DNA from: Ravibacter sp037191015
Lineage (GTDB): Bacteria; Bacteroidota; Bacteroidia; Cytophagales; Spirosomataceae
DNA: 64,000 bases
Reading direction: 5' to 3'
Assembly (NCBI GenBank): GCA_037191015.1
Contig: JBBCKD010000017.1
Coordinates: forward strand, 248,001-312,000
The notes under the pieces were generated by a model that worked only from the letters and a program-made list of their open reading frames with translations, was not told the DNA's origin and did not search any database. Of this stretch, positions 15,878 to 24,512 are shown one piece after another. Made by a program: the position numbers and the translations under genes. Position 1 is the first letter of the stretch, and the number at the start of each line of letters is the position of its first letter.

Positions 15878-16621
15878 TCACATCCATTGACTCAGATAGC
15901 GATTAAAATCGTCCTTGTACTGTTCGCTTACGGGGATACTTTCGACCCCTATGGTGATACTGGTCTTGGAAACGGCGCTTATTTTGGAAAGATTGACTAT
16001 AAATGACCGGTGGACGCGCATGAACCCTTTGCCGGCCAGCTTCTCTTCCAGCGATTTGAGGCTGGTTAAAGACAGCAGAGGCCTGGCGCTGCTCTCCAGG
16101 TGCACTTTTACATAATCCTTAAGCCCTTCTATGTAGAGAATATCCTCGAATACGACTCTCACCATCTGGTATTCGACCTTCAGGAAAAGATGATTGTCCT
16201 TCGACGCGGGTGCCGGTTGCTGGACCGACTGCTCTTCCGCACGCCTTACAAGGTCGAAATGCTGCCTGGCTTTGGCCGCTGCCCTTAGAAATTCCTCGTA
16301 GTTGAAAGGTTTGAGAAGATAATCCAGGGCGTCTACCTTGTAGCCTTCGTGAGCAAACTGGTTGAAGGCTGTCGTAAAGACTATCCTGGGAGCCTTTTCG
16401 GGGACCTTATCTAAAATCCGGGCCAGCTCAAGGCCTGTAAGATCAGGCATCTGTATATCCAGGAAAGCGAGCTCTATGTTGTCGTTCTGAATGGCCTGCA
16501 GTGCATCTATACCGTTCGAAAAGCTGCCTTTCAAGGAGAGAAAGGGCGTTTTTTCGATAAACGTGCATACCAACCCCAGGGCAAGAGGTTCGTCGTCGAC
16601 AGCTATGCAGTTCAGTTTCAA
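15878..16621 (-). CDS. LytTR family response regulator
   Basis: A 247-residue response regulator. The receiver domain (1-120) has acidic residues DDEP at 9-12, the phosphoacceptor Asp 55 in LAFLDIQMPDLTG and the conserved Lys 104 in YLLKPF. The C-terminal LytTR DNA-binding domain (about 145-247) contains DILYIEGLKDYVKVHL and MRVHRSFIVNLSKI. It overlaps the upstream histidine kinase gene by 4 bases, so translation is probably coupled. The pair is divergent from the TonB-dependent outer membrane protein at 18030, a plausible but unproven target. Confidence 0.93.
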   Translation of the reverse strand: MKLNCIAVDDEPLALGLVCTFIEKTPFLSLKGSFSNGIDALQAIQNDNIELAFLDIQMPDLTGLELARILDKVPEKAPRIVFTTAFNQFAHEGYKVDALDYLLKPFNYEEFLRAAAKARQHFDLVRRAEEQSVQQPAPASKDNHLFLKVEYQMVRVVFEDILYIEGLKDYVKVHLESSARPLLSLTSLKSLEEKLAGKGFMRVHRSFIVNLSKISAVSKTSITIGVESIPVSEQYKDDFNRYLSQWM

Positions 16622-17688
16622 CTTATTTTCAGTTTAAGATAGACAGTAAATCTCTTTTCAGCCGCATTTTCGTCTACCTTGAGATCATAGCTATCCGGAT
16701 AGAGGATATCAAGCCTGCGCCTGGTATTGGTCAATCCTATGCCGTAGCTCTCGTCGAGGCCGGGTTTTTTGTCGGAAAACAGCGTGTTGCTCACGTAAAG
16801 GTGGATCTCTCCCGGAGGCTGTTTGATATTGATCTGTATGCGGCTGGCTTCGGTGGCGCTGGTTCCGTGTTTGAAGGCATTTTCGACAAACGGGAGGAAG
16901 AGCATAGGCGCTACCGGGACATCGGATATCGGGGTGGAGACATTGAAGTCCAGGTCGACCTTTTCCGTAATCCGCAACTTCATCAATTCGACGTAATCTT
17001 CCAGGAAAGCAACCTCCTGCCTTAGCATGACCTTGTCCTGCAGGGTGTCATACAGGACATACCGCATCATCCTGGACAGCTTGTGTACCGCCGCGCCTGC
17101 CTTTTCGTTGTTGATCTGCGTAAGCGCGTAGATATTGTTGAGCGTGTTAAAGAAGAAATGAGGGTTGATCTGGGCTTTCAGAAACGAGAGCTCGGACTCG
17201 ATCTTCTGGTTTTCAAGCTCTTCTCTCGCTCTTACGTTATTTTGCCAGCTCCGGATTGTTTCGGTGATCGTACTTACACCCAGGACAATCAGGGTGATCA
17301 GCAGCGAAAAATAATCCACAACTTCTTCTCTTTTCATAACGCCGCCCTCTCTTGCGGCACGGAAGGCCCTGTTCATCAGCTCACGCAGCTGCAACCTGGT
17401 CTCGATCTGTTCGACCAGGAAAGAAATGGTGAAAGCCAGGGCAAGGTTCACAATGATGAAAAGCGTGATCTTATTCCGGTTCAGCAGGCTGGGCACCAGC
17501 ACTTTCGCGTTGGTATAGAACAAAAGGACCAGCAGGAGAAACAAAAGGGCTTGCTTGTACCAGAATTCAGCCGGGATATGGATTCTCCAGGTAAGAGGCT
17601 GCCATAGCAGCAGGAATGTGCCCAGCAGGGCCCACATCAGTATATGGGCAAATACATTCCCGTAATTATGGCTCAGCGACGGCTTCAT
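16618..17688 (-). CDS. LytS-type sensor histidine kinase
   Basis: A 356-residue membrane kinase. There are four hydrophobic segments (about 12-30, 45-65, 74-92, 125-143), then a short coiled linker and the His_kinase domain with the phosphoacceptor His 177 in LKAQINPHFFFNTLNNIYAL. The ATPase part has LPFVENAFKHGTS (N box) and the glycine-rich SYGIGLTNTRRRLDILY. No periplasmic sensor domain of size is present, so the signal is probably sensed in the membrane or by a partner. It forms a two-gene unit with the LytTR regulator. Confidence 0.93.
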   Translation of the reverse strand: MKPSLSHNYGNVFAHILMWALLGTFLLLWQPLTWRIHIPAEFWYKQALLFLLLVLLFYTNAKVLVPSLLNRNKITLFIIVNLALAFTISFLVEQIETRLQLRELMNRAFRAAREGGVMKREEVVDYFSLLITLIVLGVSTITETIRSWQNNVRAREELENQKIESELSFLKAQINPHFFFNTLNNIYALTQINNEKAGAAVHKLSRMMRYVLYDTLQDKVMLRQEVAFLEDYVELMKLRITEKVDLDFNVSTPISDVPVAPMLFLPFVENAFKHGTSATEASRIQINIKQPPGEIHLYVSNTLFSDKKPGLDESYGIGLTNTRRRLDILYPDSYDLKVDENAAEKRFTVYLKLKIS

Positions 17689-18029
17689 ATCTTTATAACA
17701 TTCACAATATCGTCAAATCTAATATTTTGGGGAACGGCAAAAGGTATTTAATAGATTCAGCCGGGATGTTTATAGATCAGGCGTGTATTTTAAACGATGA
17801 ACCTGCGATCTGTCTGCCGGGGACTACCCGTCGGGGAGTAAATATCGGTTAAAACCGGGAAACCATCGATTAGCTGTCAGGGACAGTCTATTGCGTTTGG
17901 TAGAATCGCGAATTGCATTCAAATTTGTATCGTTAGCCGGTTAAATATTATCTGACCTTACAATTACCTGTTCCTTTTCTACAGGAATGCCCCTTTGAAA
18001 ACTTATCTATTTGCCAGGAAAATAATAAT
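17689..18029. promoter_or_regulatory. Divergent promoter region between the two-component genes and the TonB-dependent protein
   Basis: A 341-base non-coding gap. On the minus strand TAGATTTG (17714-17721) is an exact TAnnTTTG match 26 bases from the kinase start. No equally clear plus-strand promoter was seen for the gene at 18030. No long inverted repeat or coding frame is evident. Confidence 0.4.
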
Positions 18030-20600
18030 ATGAAATCTACGAAATTAAGTATCAGCCTGCTGATCGCGCTGTTTGTTCTGGGAATACAGTCAATAGCGCA
18101 GCCGCCCGGGGGCGGGCGTCCGGGAGGCGGCGGTGGCGGCGACTGGGGAGGCAGGCAGCGATCCCAGGGGCAGCAACAGTCGCAGAGACAGGGAATTCCG
18201 GGTACATTGGAATCGACAACTCCGAAAGGGAACGGGAAAATCACAGGGATGGTACGTGACTCTTCCAATAAGAGCCCCGTCGAGTTTGCCGCCATTTCTC
18301 TTATCGATATCAAAACCAATAACCCTATAGACGGTACGACGACAGATGAGAAAGGGAAATTCAGCCTTACGAAAGTGGCAGAGGGCGAGTTCAAGATCCT
18401 GATCTCGTTTATAGGCTATGATACAAAGGAGATTTCAGGGATTAAAATAGAAAAACGTACCGAGGTAGATCTGGGGATCGTCGACCTTGGCAATAATATA
18501 GTCCAGCTGGATGAGGTGCAGGTGGTAGGAATGGCCCAGTTGGTGGAAGAAAAAGTAGACAGGCTGGTTTTTAATGCCGAAAAAGACATTACAAGCCGGG
18601 GCGGCGACGCCAGCGATGTGATGCGTAAGGTACCCATGCTGACGGTCGACCTGGATGGTAATGTATCGTTGCGGGGAAGTTCAAATGTCAAAGTACTGAT
18701 CAACAATAAGCCTTCTACTATTATTGCGACCAGCGTAGGCGATGCGTTGAAGCAGATTCCTGCGGAGCTGATCAAATCGGTAGAGGTGATCACTTCTCCG
18801 TCGGCAAGGTACGATGCCGAAGGTACGGCAGGGATTATCAATATCATTACCAAGAGAAGCAAAATCCAGGGAGGTACTATTGATTTTAATACGGGGGTCG
18901 GAAACCGCGGGGCTAACATGGGCCTTCGCGGGAACTATCGCAGCGGGAAGCTGGGAGCGAGCCTCGGCGGTTTCGGACGGTGGAACTACAATATTCCTTT
19001 CGAGTCCGATAATCTCCAGACGAATAAGCAGGATGATTTTACGACACGCCAGTCTATGGAAGGGAAGAATAAAATGCTGTTCGGAAATGTAAGCCTGGGA
19101 TTGGACTATGACCTGGACGAAAACTCCTACCTGGCGGCGGGAGTCAGGTATGGCGGCAGGAATTTCTGGAACAACCAGTCTATGACCATCATGCGGACTT
19201 CCGGAGGCATTACCGACAATTCTTTCCGGGAAGTTAAAACCAAGGACCTCTCGGGTACCTGGGATGTGAACATCGATTATTTCAAAACACTGAAGAAGCC
19301 TTCGGAAGAACTGGCCCTTATGGCGCTGTTCAGCCGGAATAACAGGACCAACAACTACGACGCAGAGGTCTATTCGGGGATCACGAGCGACAGGACTTAC
19401 CTGGGCCTGGACTGGAATGACAACGCCAGCCATAACCAGGAATCTACCCTGCAGGCCGACTACCAGACATCTTTCGGAAAGAACCAATTGCTGGAAGTAG
19501 GAGGTAAAGGGATATTCCGCCAGGTATTCAGCGATATTGAATACGGCGGCCTGAATAACCGCCCTGCCAATTCGCTCGACTATGATCAGAATGTCGGAGC
19601 CGGTTATTTGTCCTATACGTTCTCTACCAAAGACAAATGGTCGTTTAAGGGTGGTGCGAGGTATGAATATACTACGATCAATGCCCGGCAGGACGAGGGC
19701 GGCGACCTGAACATACCTTCTTACGGTAACCTGGTGCCCAGCCTCAATATTTCCAAAACCTTTGGTAAAAAACAGGGACAAACGATCAAAGCTTCCTACA
19801 ACCGTCGCCTGCAGCGTCCCGGTATCCAGTTTCTGAATCCCAACGTCAATTCTGCCAACCCCAAGAATATTACGCAGGGAAACCCAGAACTCGATCCTGA
19901 GCTGACAGATCAGGTGGAATTGGGTACGAGTTTTTTCAAAAATTCGTTATATATCAATGTGACCGGTTTTGCAAGGTTCACCAATAACTCTATCGAAAGC
20001 ATTCGTACGATCGACGAAGACGTGATCACGACCACTTACGGAAATATCGGAACAAAGCGTAATTACGGGGTGAATATCTATGGTAATATCACTTTGTTTA
20101 AAATCTGGCAGGTCGGCGGCGGGATCGACGGATACTATGCAAACCTGAATAATAATTCCGGAGACGTGAGTGTGCGGAGCAGCAATAGCGGATATGTATT
20201 CAGCGGGCGGTTCCGTACGGGCCTTAACTTCAAAAACGGATGGGGCTTCCAGGGTGGAGGGTTTATGAGGGGCAAGGAAGTGCAGTTGCAGGGAACCCAG
20301 ATGGGCTTCCGGATGTATGACCTGGGAGTGAAAAAGGATTTCAACAATAAACGAGGTTCTATCGGGTTCGGAATGGAGAACTTCCTGGCCCCGAGATTCA
20401 ATATGAGGACGGTTATGGAGACCGCCACCTTTACCCAGGTGAATAACAATTTTATGTACAACAGGGGGTTCAGGATGAATTTCTCGTACAAGCTGGGTAA
20501 AATGGAATTTGTCGAGCAGAAGAAAAAGAGAGGGAAATCGATCAGTAACGACGATCAGAAATCGGGGTCGGCCGGTGCGGTAGACAGCGGAGGCCGGTAA
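18030..20600 (+). CDS. TonB-dependent receptor-type outer membrane beta-barrel protein
   Basis: An 856-residue outer membrane protein. The order is: signal peptide (1-25); a Gly/Pro/Gln-rich stretch (about 26-60); a carboxypeptidase-regulatory-like Ig domain (about 68-150, ITGMVRDSSNKSPVEFAAIS ... TTDEKGKFSLTKV); a plug domain with LRGSSNVKVLINNKPS and SPSARYDAEGTAGIINIITK; and a large 22-strand-type barrel of the OMP_b-brl_3 class. It is probably a transporter or TonB-linked receptor of unknown ligand. No SusD partner is adjacent, so it is not a standard glycan-uptake pair. It is divergent from a LytTR two-component system and followed by two terminators. Confidence 0.88.
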   Translation: MKSTKLSISLLIALFVLGIQSIAQPPGGGRPGGGGGGDWGGRQRSQGQQQSQRQGIPGTLESTTPKGNGKITGMVRDSSNKSPVEFAAISLIDIKTNNPIDGTTTDEKGKFSLTKVAEGEFKILISFIGYDTKEISGIKIEKRTEVDLGIVDLGNNIVQLDEVQVVGMAQLVEEKVDRLVFNAEKDITSRGGDASDVMRKVPMLTVDLDGNVSLRGSSNVKVLINNKPSTIIATSVGDALKQIPAELIKSVEVITSPSARYDAEGTAGIINIITKRSKIQGGTIDFNTGVGNRGANMGLRGNYRSGKLGASLGGFGRWNYNIPFESDNLQTNKQDDFTTRQSMEGKNKMLFGNVSLGLDYDLDENSYLAAGVRYGGRNFWNNQSMTIMRTSGGITDNSFREVKTKDLSGTWDVNIDYFKTLKKPSEELALMALFSRNNRTNNYDAEVYSGITSDRTYLGLDWNDNASHNQESTLQADYQTSFGKNQLLEVGGKGIFRQVFSDIEYGGLNNRPANSLDYDQNVGAGYLSYTFSTKDKWSFKGGARYEYTTINARQDEGGDLNIPSYGNLVPSLNISKTFGKKQGQTIKASYNRRLQRPGIQFLNPNVNSANPKNITQGNPELDPELTDQVELGTSFFKNSLYINVTGFARFTNNSIESIRTIDEDVITTTYGNIGTKRNYGVNIYGNITLFKIWQVGGGIDGYYANLNNNSGDVSVRSSNSGYVFSGRFRTGLNFKNGWGFQGGGFMRGKEVQLQGTQMGFRMYDLGVKKDFNNKRGSIGFGMENFLAPRFNMRTVMETATFTQVNNNFMYNRGFRMNFSYKLGKMEFVEQKKKRGKSISNDDQKSGSAGAVDSGGR

Positions 20601-20636
20601 TACAAGATCTTAAATAGGATGAGTTGTTCATAAAAG

Positions 20637-20662
20637 CTCTCTGCGCTTGCGGAGAGTTTTTA
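20637..20662 (+). terminator. Intrinsic terminator after the TonB-dependent protein gene
   Basis: The stem CTCTCTGC/GCGGAGAG (20637-20644 and 20649-20656) with a 4-base loop and one G-T pair is followed by TTTTTATTA. Confidence 0.75.
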
Positions 20663-20666
20663 TTAT

Positions 20667-20718
20667 TAAAAAGCCACCCCGCAAGTACCCTGTCGGATAC
20701 CTGCGGGGTGGCTTTTTA
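20667..20718. terminator. Bidirectional terminator hairpin
   Basis: Long arms TAAAAAGCCACCCCGCA / TGCGGGGTGGCTTTTTA with a short imperfect extension around the central loop. A-rich and T-rich outer ends allow termination in both directions between the convergent genes ending at 20600 and 20744. Confidence 0.85.
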
Positions 20719-20743
20719 TCAGCGGTGAAAACCCCGGGGAGGC

Positions 20744-21616
20744 TTATTTCTCTGCCGAAATTTCGCCCGAAGCAACCTTGTTGAAATATTCCAATCCGGC
20801 CTTTACGTCGGGGAGGTTATGAAACCAGTTGGCTTCCTGCTCTATATATACGTAGCCCTGGAAGTTCTGCCTCTTCAGCTCGGAGGCAATCCCTTTGAAA
20901 TCGAGCACTCCCTGGCCGATCACCACGTATTCCGGGTTCATTTCGCCTGCTACCGACACATCTTTGAGATGGACGCTGATCAGGTTGTTTTCCAGTGATT
21001 TCAGGCATTCGACCGGGTCGAGGCCGCTACGGGTCCAGTGGCCTACATCACCGCAGGCGCCGATGAAAGGCCGCCCTTCCGCGGCTTTCAGCACGCTGTC
21101 GGGATGCCAGTAATAGCTCTGCCCTATGGCATGCTGATGAATGGCGGTTTTTATCCCGTAAGCCCTGCCCAGGCTATCCAGCAGGTCCCACTCGTCTGCC
21201 CGCGGCTCGCTGACAAAAAACTCAAGGCCTACTTTCTTTCCCATTTCAAAATAGTGCTTCCACTGTTCGGGCGTTTTGGCATCTCCGACATAGATGGAAC
21301 GCATGGAAAGCCCCTGGTCGTGAATCATCTTTTTTAGCTTTTCTATCTCTTCTTCATCGAGCTGCAGCAGGGTTTTGTCACCTAATTCGCTGCCGAGCTT
21401 ATGGAAAGAAAATCCTTCTACATATTTCAGGCCTGCCGAATCGGCTTTTTGTAAAGTCTGGGGAAAAGAAAATTTGTTGAACGAATACAGGGCTACACCG
21501 GTTTTCCAGGGCAGACCGGATTGCGGGGCATCCTGCGTTTTCCGGTCTGACGAGCCGCAGGAGAGAAGCGTACAGGCAAAGAAGCCGGCAATGACGATAC
21601 GAAGACAAATTTTCAT
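20744..21616 (-). CDS. Sugar phosphate isomerase/epimerase-like lipoprotein (TIM barrel)
   Basis: A 290-residue predicted lipoprotein: signal with lipobox LLSC (Cys 20), then a xylose-isomerase-like TIM barrel. Typical strands are WKTGVALYSFNKFSFPQTLQ, GLKYVEGFSFHKLG, GIKTAIHQHAIGQSYYWHPD, FIGACGDVGHWTRSGLDPVE (metal-binding Asp/His), NLISVHLKDVSV and GYVYIEQEANW. It belongs to the large exported isomerase/epimerase-like group of Bacteroidota with no assigned reaction. It lies downstream of the aldaric acid operon on the same strand but is separated by a plus-strand gene, so it is probably transcribed separately. Confidence 0.8.
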   Translation of the reverse strand: MKICLRIVIAGFFACTLLSCGSSDRKTQDAPQSGLPWKTGVALYSFNKFSFPQTLQKADSAGLKYVEGFSFHKLGSELGDKTLLQLDEEEIEKLKKMIHDQGLSMRSIYVGDAKTPEQWKHYFEMGKKVGLEFFVSEPRADEWDLLDSLGRAYGIKTAIHQHAIGQSYYWHPDSVLKAAEGRPFIGACGDVGHWTRSGLDPVECLKSLENNLISVHLKDVSVAGEMNPEYVVIGQGVLDFKGIASELKRQNFQGYVYIEQEANWFHNLPDVKAGLEYFNKVASGEISAEK

Positions 21617-21796
21617 GATTCGGTTATAGATGATTTAAGGGATAAAGATTGAGAATTTTCCTAATAGTAAAAGAACTGGAAAAAATCCCTAAATACCGAA
21701 ACTTCAAACATTTATCCAAGTGATGACGACAATACCGGCAGTAAGCCCGGATACGGCTTTATAGTTACGCCCGGCAGCCGTTAAAAATTTACATAG

Positions 21797-21829
21797 TTTG
21801 GGAATATCAAAACAGAAGCTGTAATTTTG
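21797..21829 (+). promoter_or_regulatory. Bacteroidota-type promoter TTTG-N21-TAATTTTG
   Basis: The -33 TTTG (21797-21800) and -7 TAATTTTG (21822-21829) are separated by 21 bases, within the known 19-21 range. It would start transcription near 21836, just upstream of the ATG at 21858, and rules out the in-frame ATG at 21831. Confidence 0.65.
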
Positions 21830-21857
21830 AATGTTTTTAAATATTCTCTCAGGCACC

Positions 21858-22013
21858 ATGCAAAATTCTGCTCCGGATTTTGACCTCGCAGGCTTTTCTG
21901 ACGCAAACGACTGGATCAGGTCGATTGCAGACTGTGAAGGCTGTCTTCTGAAAAAGTGCTGCAAAGCCTACAAGAAAAAAGGTAAGCGCTGCAAAAAATG
22001 CCCTAAAAAATAG
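21858..22013 (+). CDS. Small Cys/Lys-rich protein
   Basis: A 51-residue protein starting MQNSAPDFDLAGFSDANDWI. It has an acidic N-terminal half and a basic C-terminal half with five cysteines in the last 22 residues (CEGCLLKKCCKAYKKKGKRC, then KKCPKK). The spacing CxxC...CC...CxxC suggests metal or Fe-S binding or a tight zinc knuckle. The start at 21858 is chosen because the promoter at 21797-21829 overlaps the alternative ATG at 21831. I believe similar short proteins occur widely in Cytophagales, but this is recollection. It sits alone between two minus-strand genes. Function is unknown. Confidence 0.65.
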   Translation: MQNSAPDFDLAGFSDANDWIRSIADCEGCLLKKCCKAYKKKGKRCKKCPKK

Positions 22014-22046
22014 GTAGCGGAGGCGTCTCGCAATATTGAGCCGCCG

Positions 22047-23342
22047 TCACCATCTGACAGGCTTAAACTTCCAGCCCGGTGCCACTTTCTGCATTTCGAT
22101 TTCATCATTTCGTTCGGTGAGCCCGCACCTGAGAAAGTTTTCATGCAAGGCCTGAAGCGCTTTCCGGTCGAGCGTAACACCCAGTCCGGGACCGTCCGGC
22201 ACGGCGACAGCGCCTTCTTCGAACTTAATCCTTCCGCCTTCGATCACCTCTTCCGACTGCCAGGGATAATGGGTATCGAGGGCATAAGTGAGATGGGGAA
22301 GGGCGGCGCCCAGGTGTACCATCGCAGCCAGCGAGATGCCGAGGTGACTGTTGGAATGCATGGACAGCGACCGGCCGAATGTTTCACATATGCCTGCCAA
22401 CACCATCGAGGCTCTCAGTCCGCCCCAGAAATGGTGATCACTGAGGATAATATCTTCTGACCCGATCTGCACGCTTGTGAAGATTTCGGAGAACGAGGTG
22501 GTGCACATGTTGGTTGCGAGCGGAGTCTTTAATTGTCTTCTGACCTCCGCCATTGCTTCCTGGCCCCTGACCGGGTCTTCCAGGTATTCAAGGACAGGCT
22601 CAAGCTCACGGCCGTACCTGACTGCAGTTTCAACCTGCCAGAGGGCGTTCGGATCGAAGCGGATAGGAACGTCGCCGGGGAAGGCGTCTCTTAGCGCTAA
22701 AAGGGTATCCACTTCTATGCGGGGTTCGAAAACGCCGCCTTTCAGCTTAAGTGATTTGAAGCCGAATTCCCTGCACATGGCTCTTGCCTGATCCACCATC
22801 TGTTCGGGCGTCAGCGCCTCTGCCTGCCTGCCGGCATCCCATCCGGTGGCATATGGGTCCATTCCGAACTCCAGGGCTCCCCCGGCTCCTGCGTACTTAT
22901 AGAACAGATAGGCCGAGAAGGGAACCCGGTCCCTGACTTTTCCGCCCAGCAGGTCGACTACGGGCCTCCCGGTAATTTTCCCCTGGATGTCGAGACAAGC
23001 CACCTCGATCGCGCTGAAAACATGGACCAGCTTTCGCTGATCCCAGGGAGCCATGCCTCGCTGCTCATCCTCGTTTTCGCCGAAATGGCCGTTGATCTGC
23101 AGGCGTATTGCCCCCAATTGGAAAGGGTCCTTCCCGACCAGCAGGACGCAGGCTTCGGTAAGCGCCTCGTTTGTCCGGACATTTCCGGGGATTTCACTGA
23201 TGCCTGTTATACCATCGTCGGTGATCAGTTCCAGTATCGTACGCAGGGCATAAGGCGCATGGAGGCCCGCCGCATTGAGAAGCGGGGGATCTGTTACCGC
23301 GATCGGGGTGATGATAAAATCCTTTATAAGGGGAGCTTTCAT
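22047..23342 (-). CDS. gudD: Glucarate dehydratase-type enolase superfamily enzyme
   Basis: A 431-residue enolase-superfamily enzyme expected to dehydrate D-glucarate (and/or L-idarate) to 5-keto-4-deoxyglucarate. Residues matching the known GudD active site are visible: the KxK pair K199/K201 in SLKLKGG, metal ligands D230 (RFDPN), E255 (YLEDP) and N278 (ATNMC), D302 in SDHHFWGG and the catalytic base H329 in SMHSNSHLGIS. The N-terminal capping domain has ITGISEIPGNV. Length is close to E. coli GudD. It is the last gene of the minus-strand operon that runs from susC, 8 bases after the UxuA-like gene. Galactarate dehydration by this enzyme is not excluded. Confidence 0.9.
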   Translation of the reverse strand: MKAPLIKDFIITPIAVTDPPLLNAAGLHAPYALRTILELITDDGITGISEIPGNVRTNEALTEACVLLVGKDPFQLGAIRLQINGHFGENEDEQRGMAPWDQRKLVHVFSAIEVACLDIQGKITGRPVVDLLGGKVRDRVPFSAYLFYKYAGAGGALEFGMDPYATGWDAGRQAEALTPEQMVDQARAMCREFGFKSLKLKGGVFEPRIEVDTLLALRDAFPGDVPIRFDPNALWQVETAVRYGRELEPVLEYLEDPVRGQEAMAEVRRQLKTPLATNMCTTSFSEIFTSVQIGSEDIILSDHHFWGGLRASMVLAGICETFGRSLSMHSNSHLGISLAAMVHLGAALPHLTYALDTHYPWQSEEVIEGGRIKFEEGAVAVPDGPGLGVTLDRKALQALHENFLRCGLTERNDEIEMQKVAPGWKFKPVRW

Positions 23343-23350
23343 AGTATACT

Positions 23351-24466
23351 TTAAGATACTTCATCTTTGACTGCCTGGAGCAGGGCTATGATATAACCGT
23401 AAGAAAACGAAAATGCCTGCAGCGGCGCTGCCTTGTCTTCGTGCGAGGGTACGTGGTCAGGCATTACCATCCCGTCGAACTCCACCTCTCTCAGGGCGCG
23501 CATTACATGCAGGAAATTCATATCTCCGTTGTCCGGATAGACTTCCTGGAAGTTGTTCCAGCCCCCCTTGATATTTCTCAAATGTACGTTAAATATCTGT
23601 TTCCTTTTCCCGACCCACTCGATGATGGGGAAAATATCGTTTTTGGGATCTTTCAAACCTTCAGCGATGGAGCCGATACAGAAGTTGAATCCGTGCGACG
23701 GGCTGTCGTAAAGCTGTGCGAAACGTTTTATTCCCTCGAAAACTTCGGGGCTGTTCCAGCGGGTTATTCCGCGGTAGCCGACGGGAGTAGGAGGGTCTGC
23801 GATATGGTTGCCGAGCTTGACTTTATATTCTTCGGCGACCGGCAGGACCCTGTCGAGTAAATAGGTGATCCTTTCGAATATTTCGTCTACGGAAACATCG
23901 CCGGCAATGGTCTTCGGGTGGTTCTGCTTAAGCGCTTCGTCATAGTTCCAGGTGCTGTAACGTGCGTTTCCGCGTTTTGGGTCTGTAGTCCTGGAAGTCC
24001 GTAAAACCGGCAGGATCGTGGTGTTGTACAGCAGCATTTTCACCCCTGTCTTCCCCGCGACTTCAATCATCTGCTGAAGGATCTCGATTTCCCGGTCGCG
24101 CTCGGGGCTTTTTCCCAGCATGATATTCGGGTATGCGACCCTGTCGATCCCGGCGGAGGTGAGCGGCCAGTGGTAAGCATCCAGGCTGATGCCGTATTTT
24201 TCGCAGGCTTCTCTCTTTCGCAGGGAATCTTCAAGATCCCAGCCTTTCCCTTCTATCACGTTGGGAGCGCCTCCATCGATGTTATAAACCCCGTGCCTTG
24301 CCTTGAACTGCAGGGCTTCTTCGGAAGTGCCGCCCGACTGGCAGCCTACCTTCATTAAAACGGGCTTGGGTTTGGCAGGGTTGTCTGCTTTGGCGCACGC
24401 AACGGGCAGCATGGCAGAGCCTGCAGCTCCTGTGCCCAATAGTTTTATAAACTGGCTTCGTTTCAT
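23351..24466 (-). CDS. Exported mannonate dehydratase (UxuA)-like TIM-barrel protein
   Basis: A 371-residue protein with a signal sequence (KRSQFIKLLGTGAAGSAMLP; a Cys at about 24 could be lipidated) and a UxuA-type barrel. Family motifs are LGNHIADPPTPVGYRGITR, GFNFCIGSIAEG, IFNVHLRNIKGGWNNFQEVY, GDMNFLHVMRAL and GMVMPDHVPS. UxuA removes water from D-mannonate to give 2-keto-3-deoxygluconate in hexuronate catabolism and is normally cytoplasmic. This copy appears to be exported, so it may act on a related aldonate or aldarate in the periplasm or have changed function. It lies within the glucarate operon, 46 bases after the GarR-type gene. Confidence 0.8.
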   Translation of the reverse strand: MKRSQFIKLLGTGAAGSAMLPVACAKADNPAKPKPVLMKVGCQSGGTSEEALQFKARHGVYNIDGGAPNVIEGKGWDLEDSLRKREACEKYGISLDAYHWPLTSAGIDRVAYPNIMLGKSPERDREIEILQQMIEVAGKTGVKMLLYNTTILPVLRTSRTTDPKRGNARYSTWNYDEALKQNHPKTIAGDVSVDEIFERITYLLDRVLPVAEEYKVKLGNHIADPPTPVGYRGITRWNSPEVFEGIKRFAQLYDSPSHGFNFCIGSIAEGLKDPKNDIFPIIEWVGKRKQIFNVHLRNIKGGWNNFQEVYPDNGDMNFLHVMRALREVEFDGMVMPDHVPSHEDKAAPLQAFSFSYGYIIALLQAVKDEVS

Positions 24467-24512
24467 AGGAGTTCAATGTGATAATGGGAGTTCAATTTGA
24501 CAATTAGACAAT

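Noticed and set aside
18681..19781. Long open frame on the minus strand inside the TonB-dependent protein gene
   Set aside because: It is an antisense shadow of the receptor frame; the sense frame has all domain motifs and the antisense has none.
21831..21857. Upstream ATG for the Cys-rich protein
   Set aside because: The promoter -7 element ends at 21829, so the ATG at 21831 would lie upstream of the transcript start.
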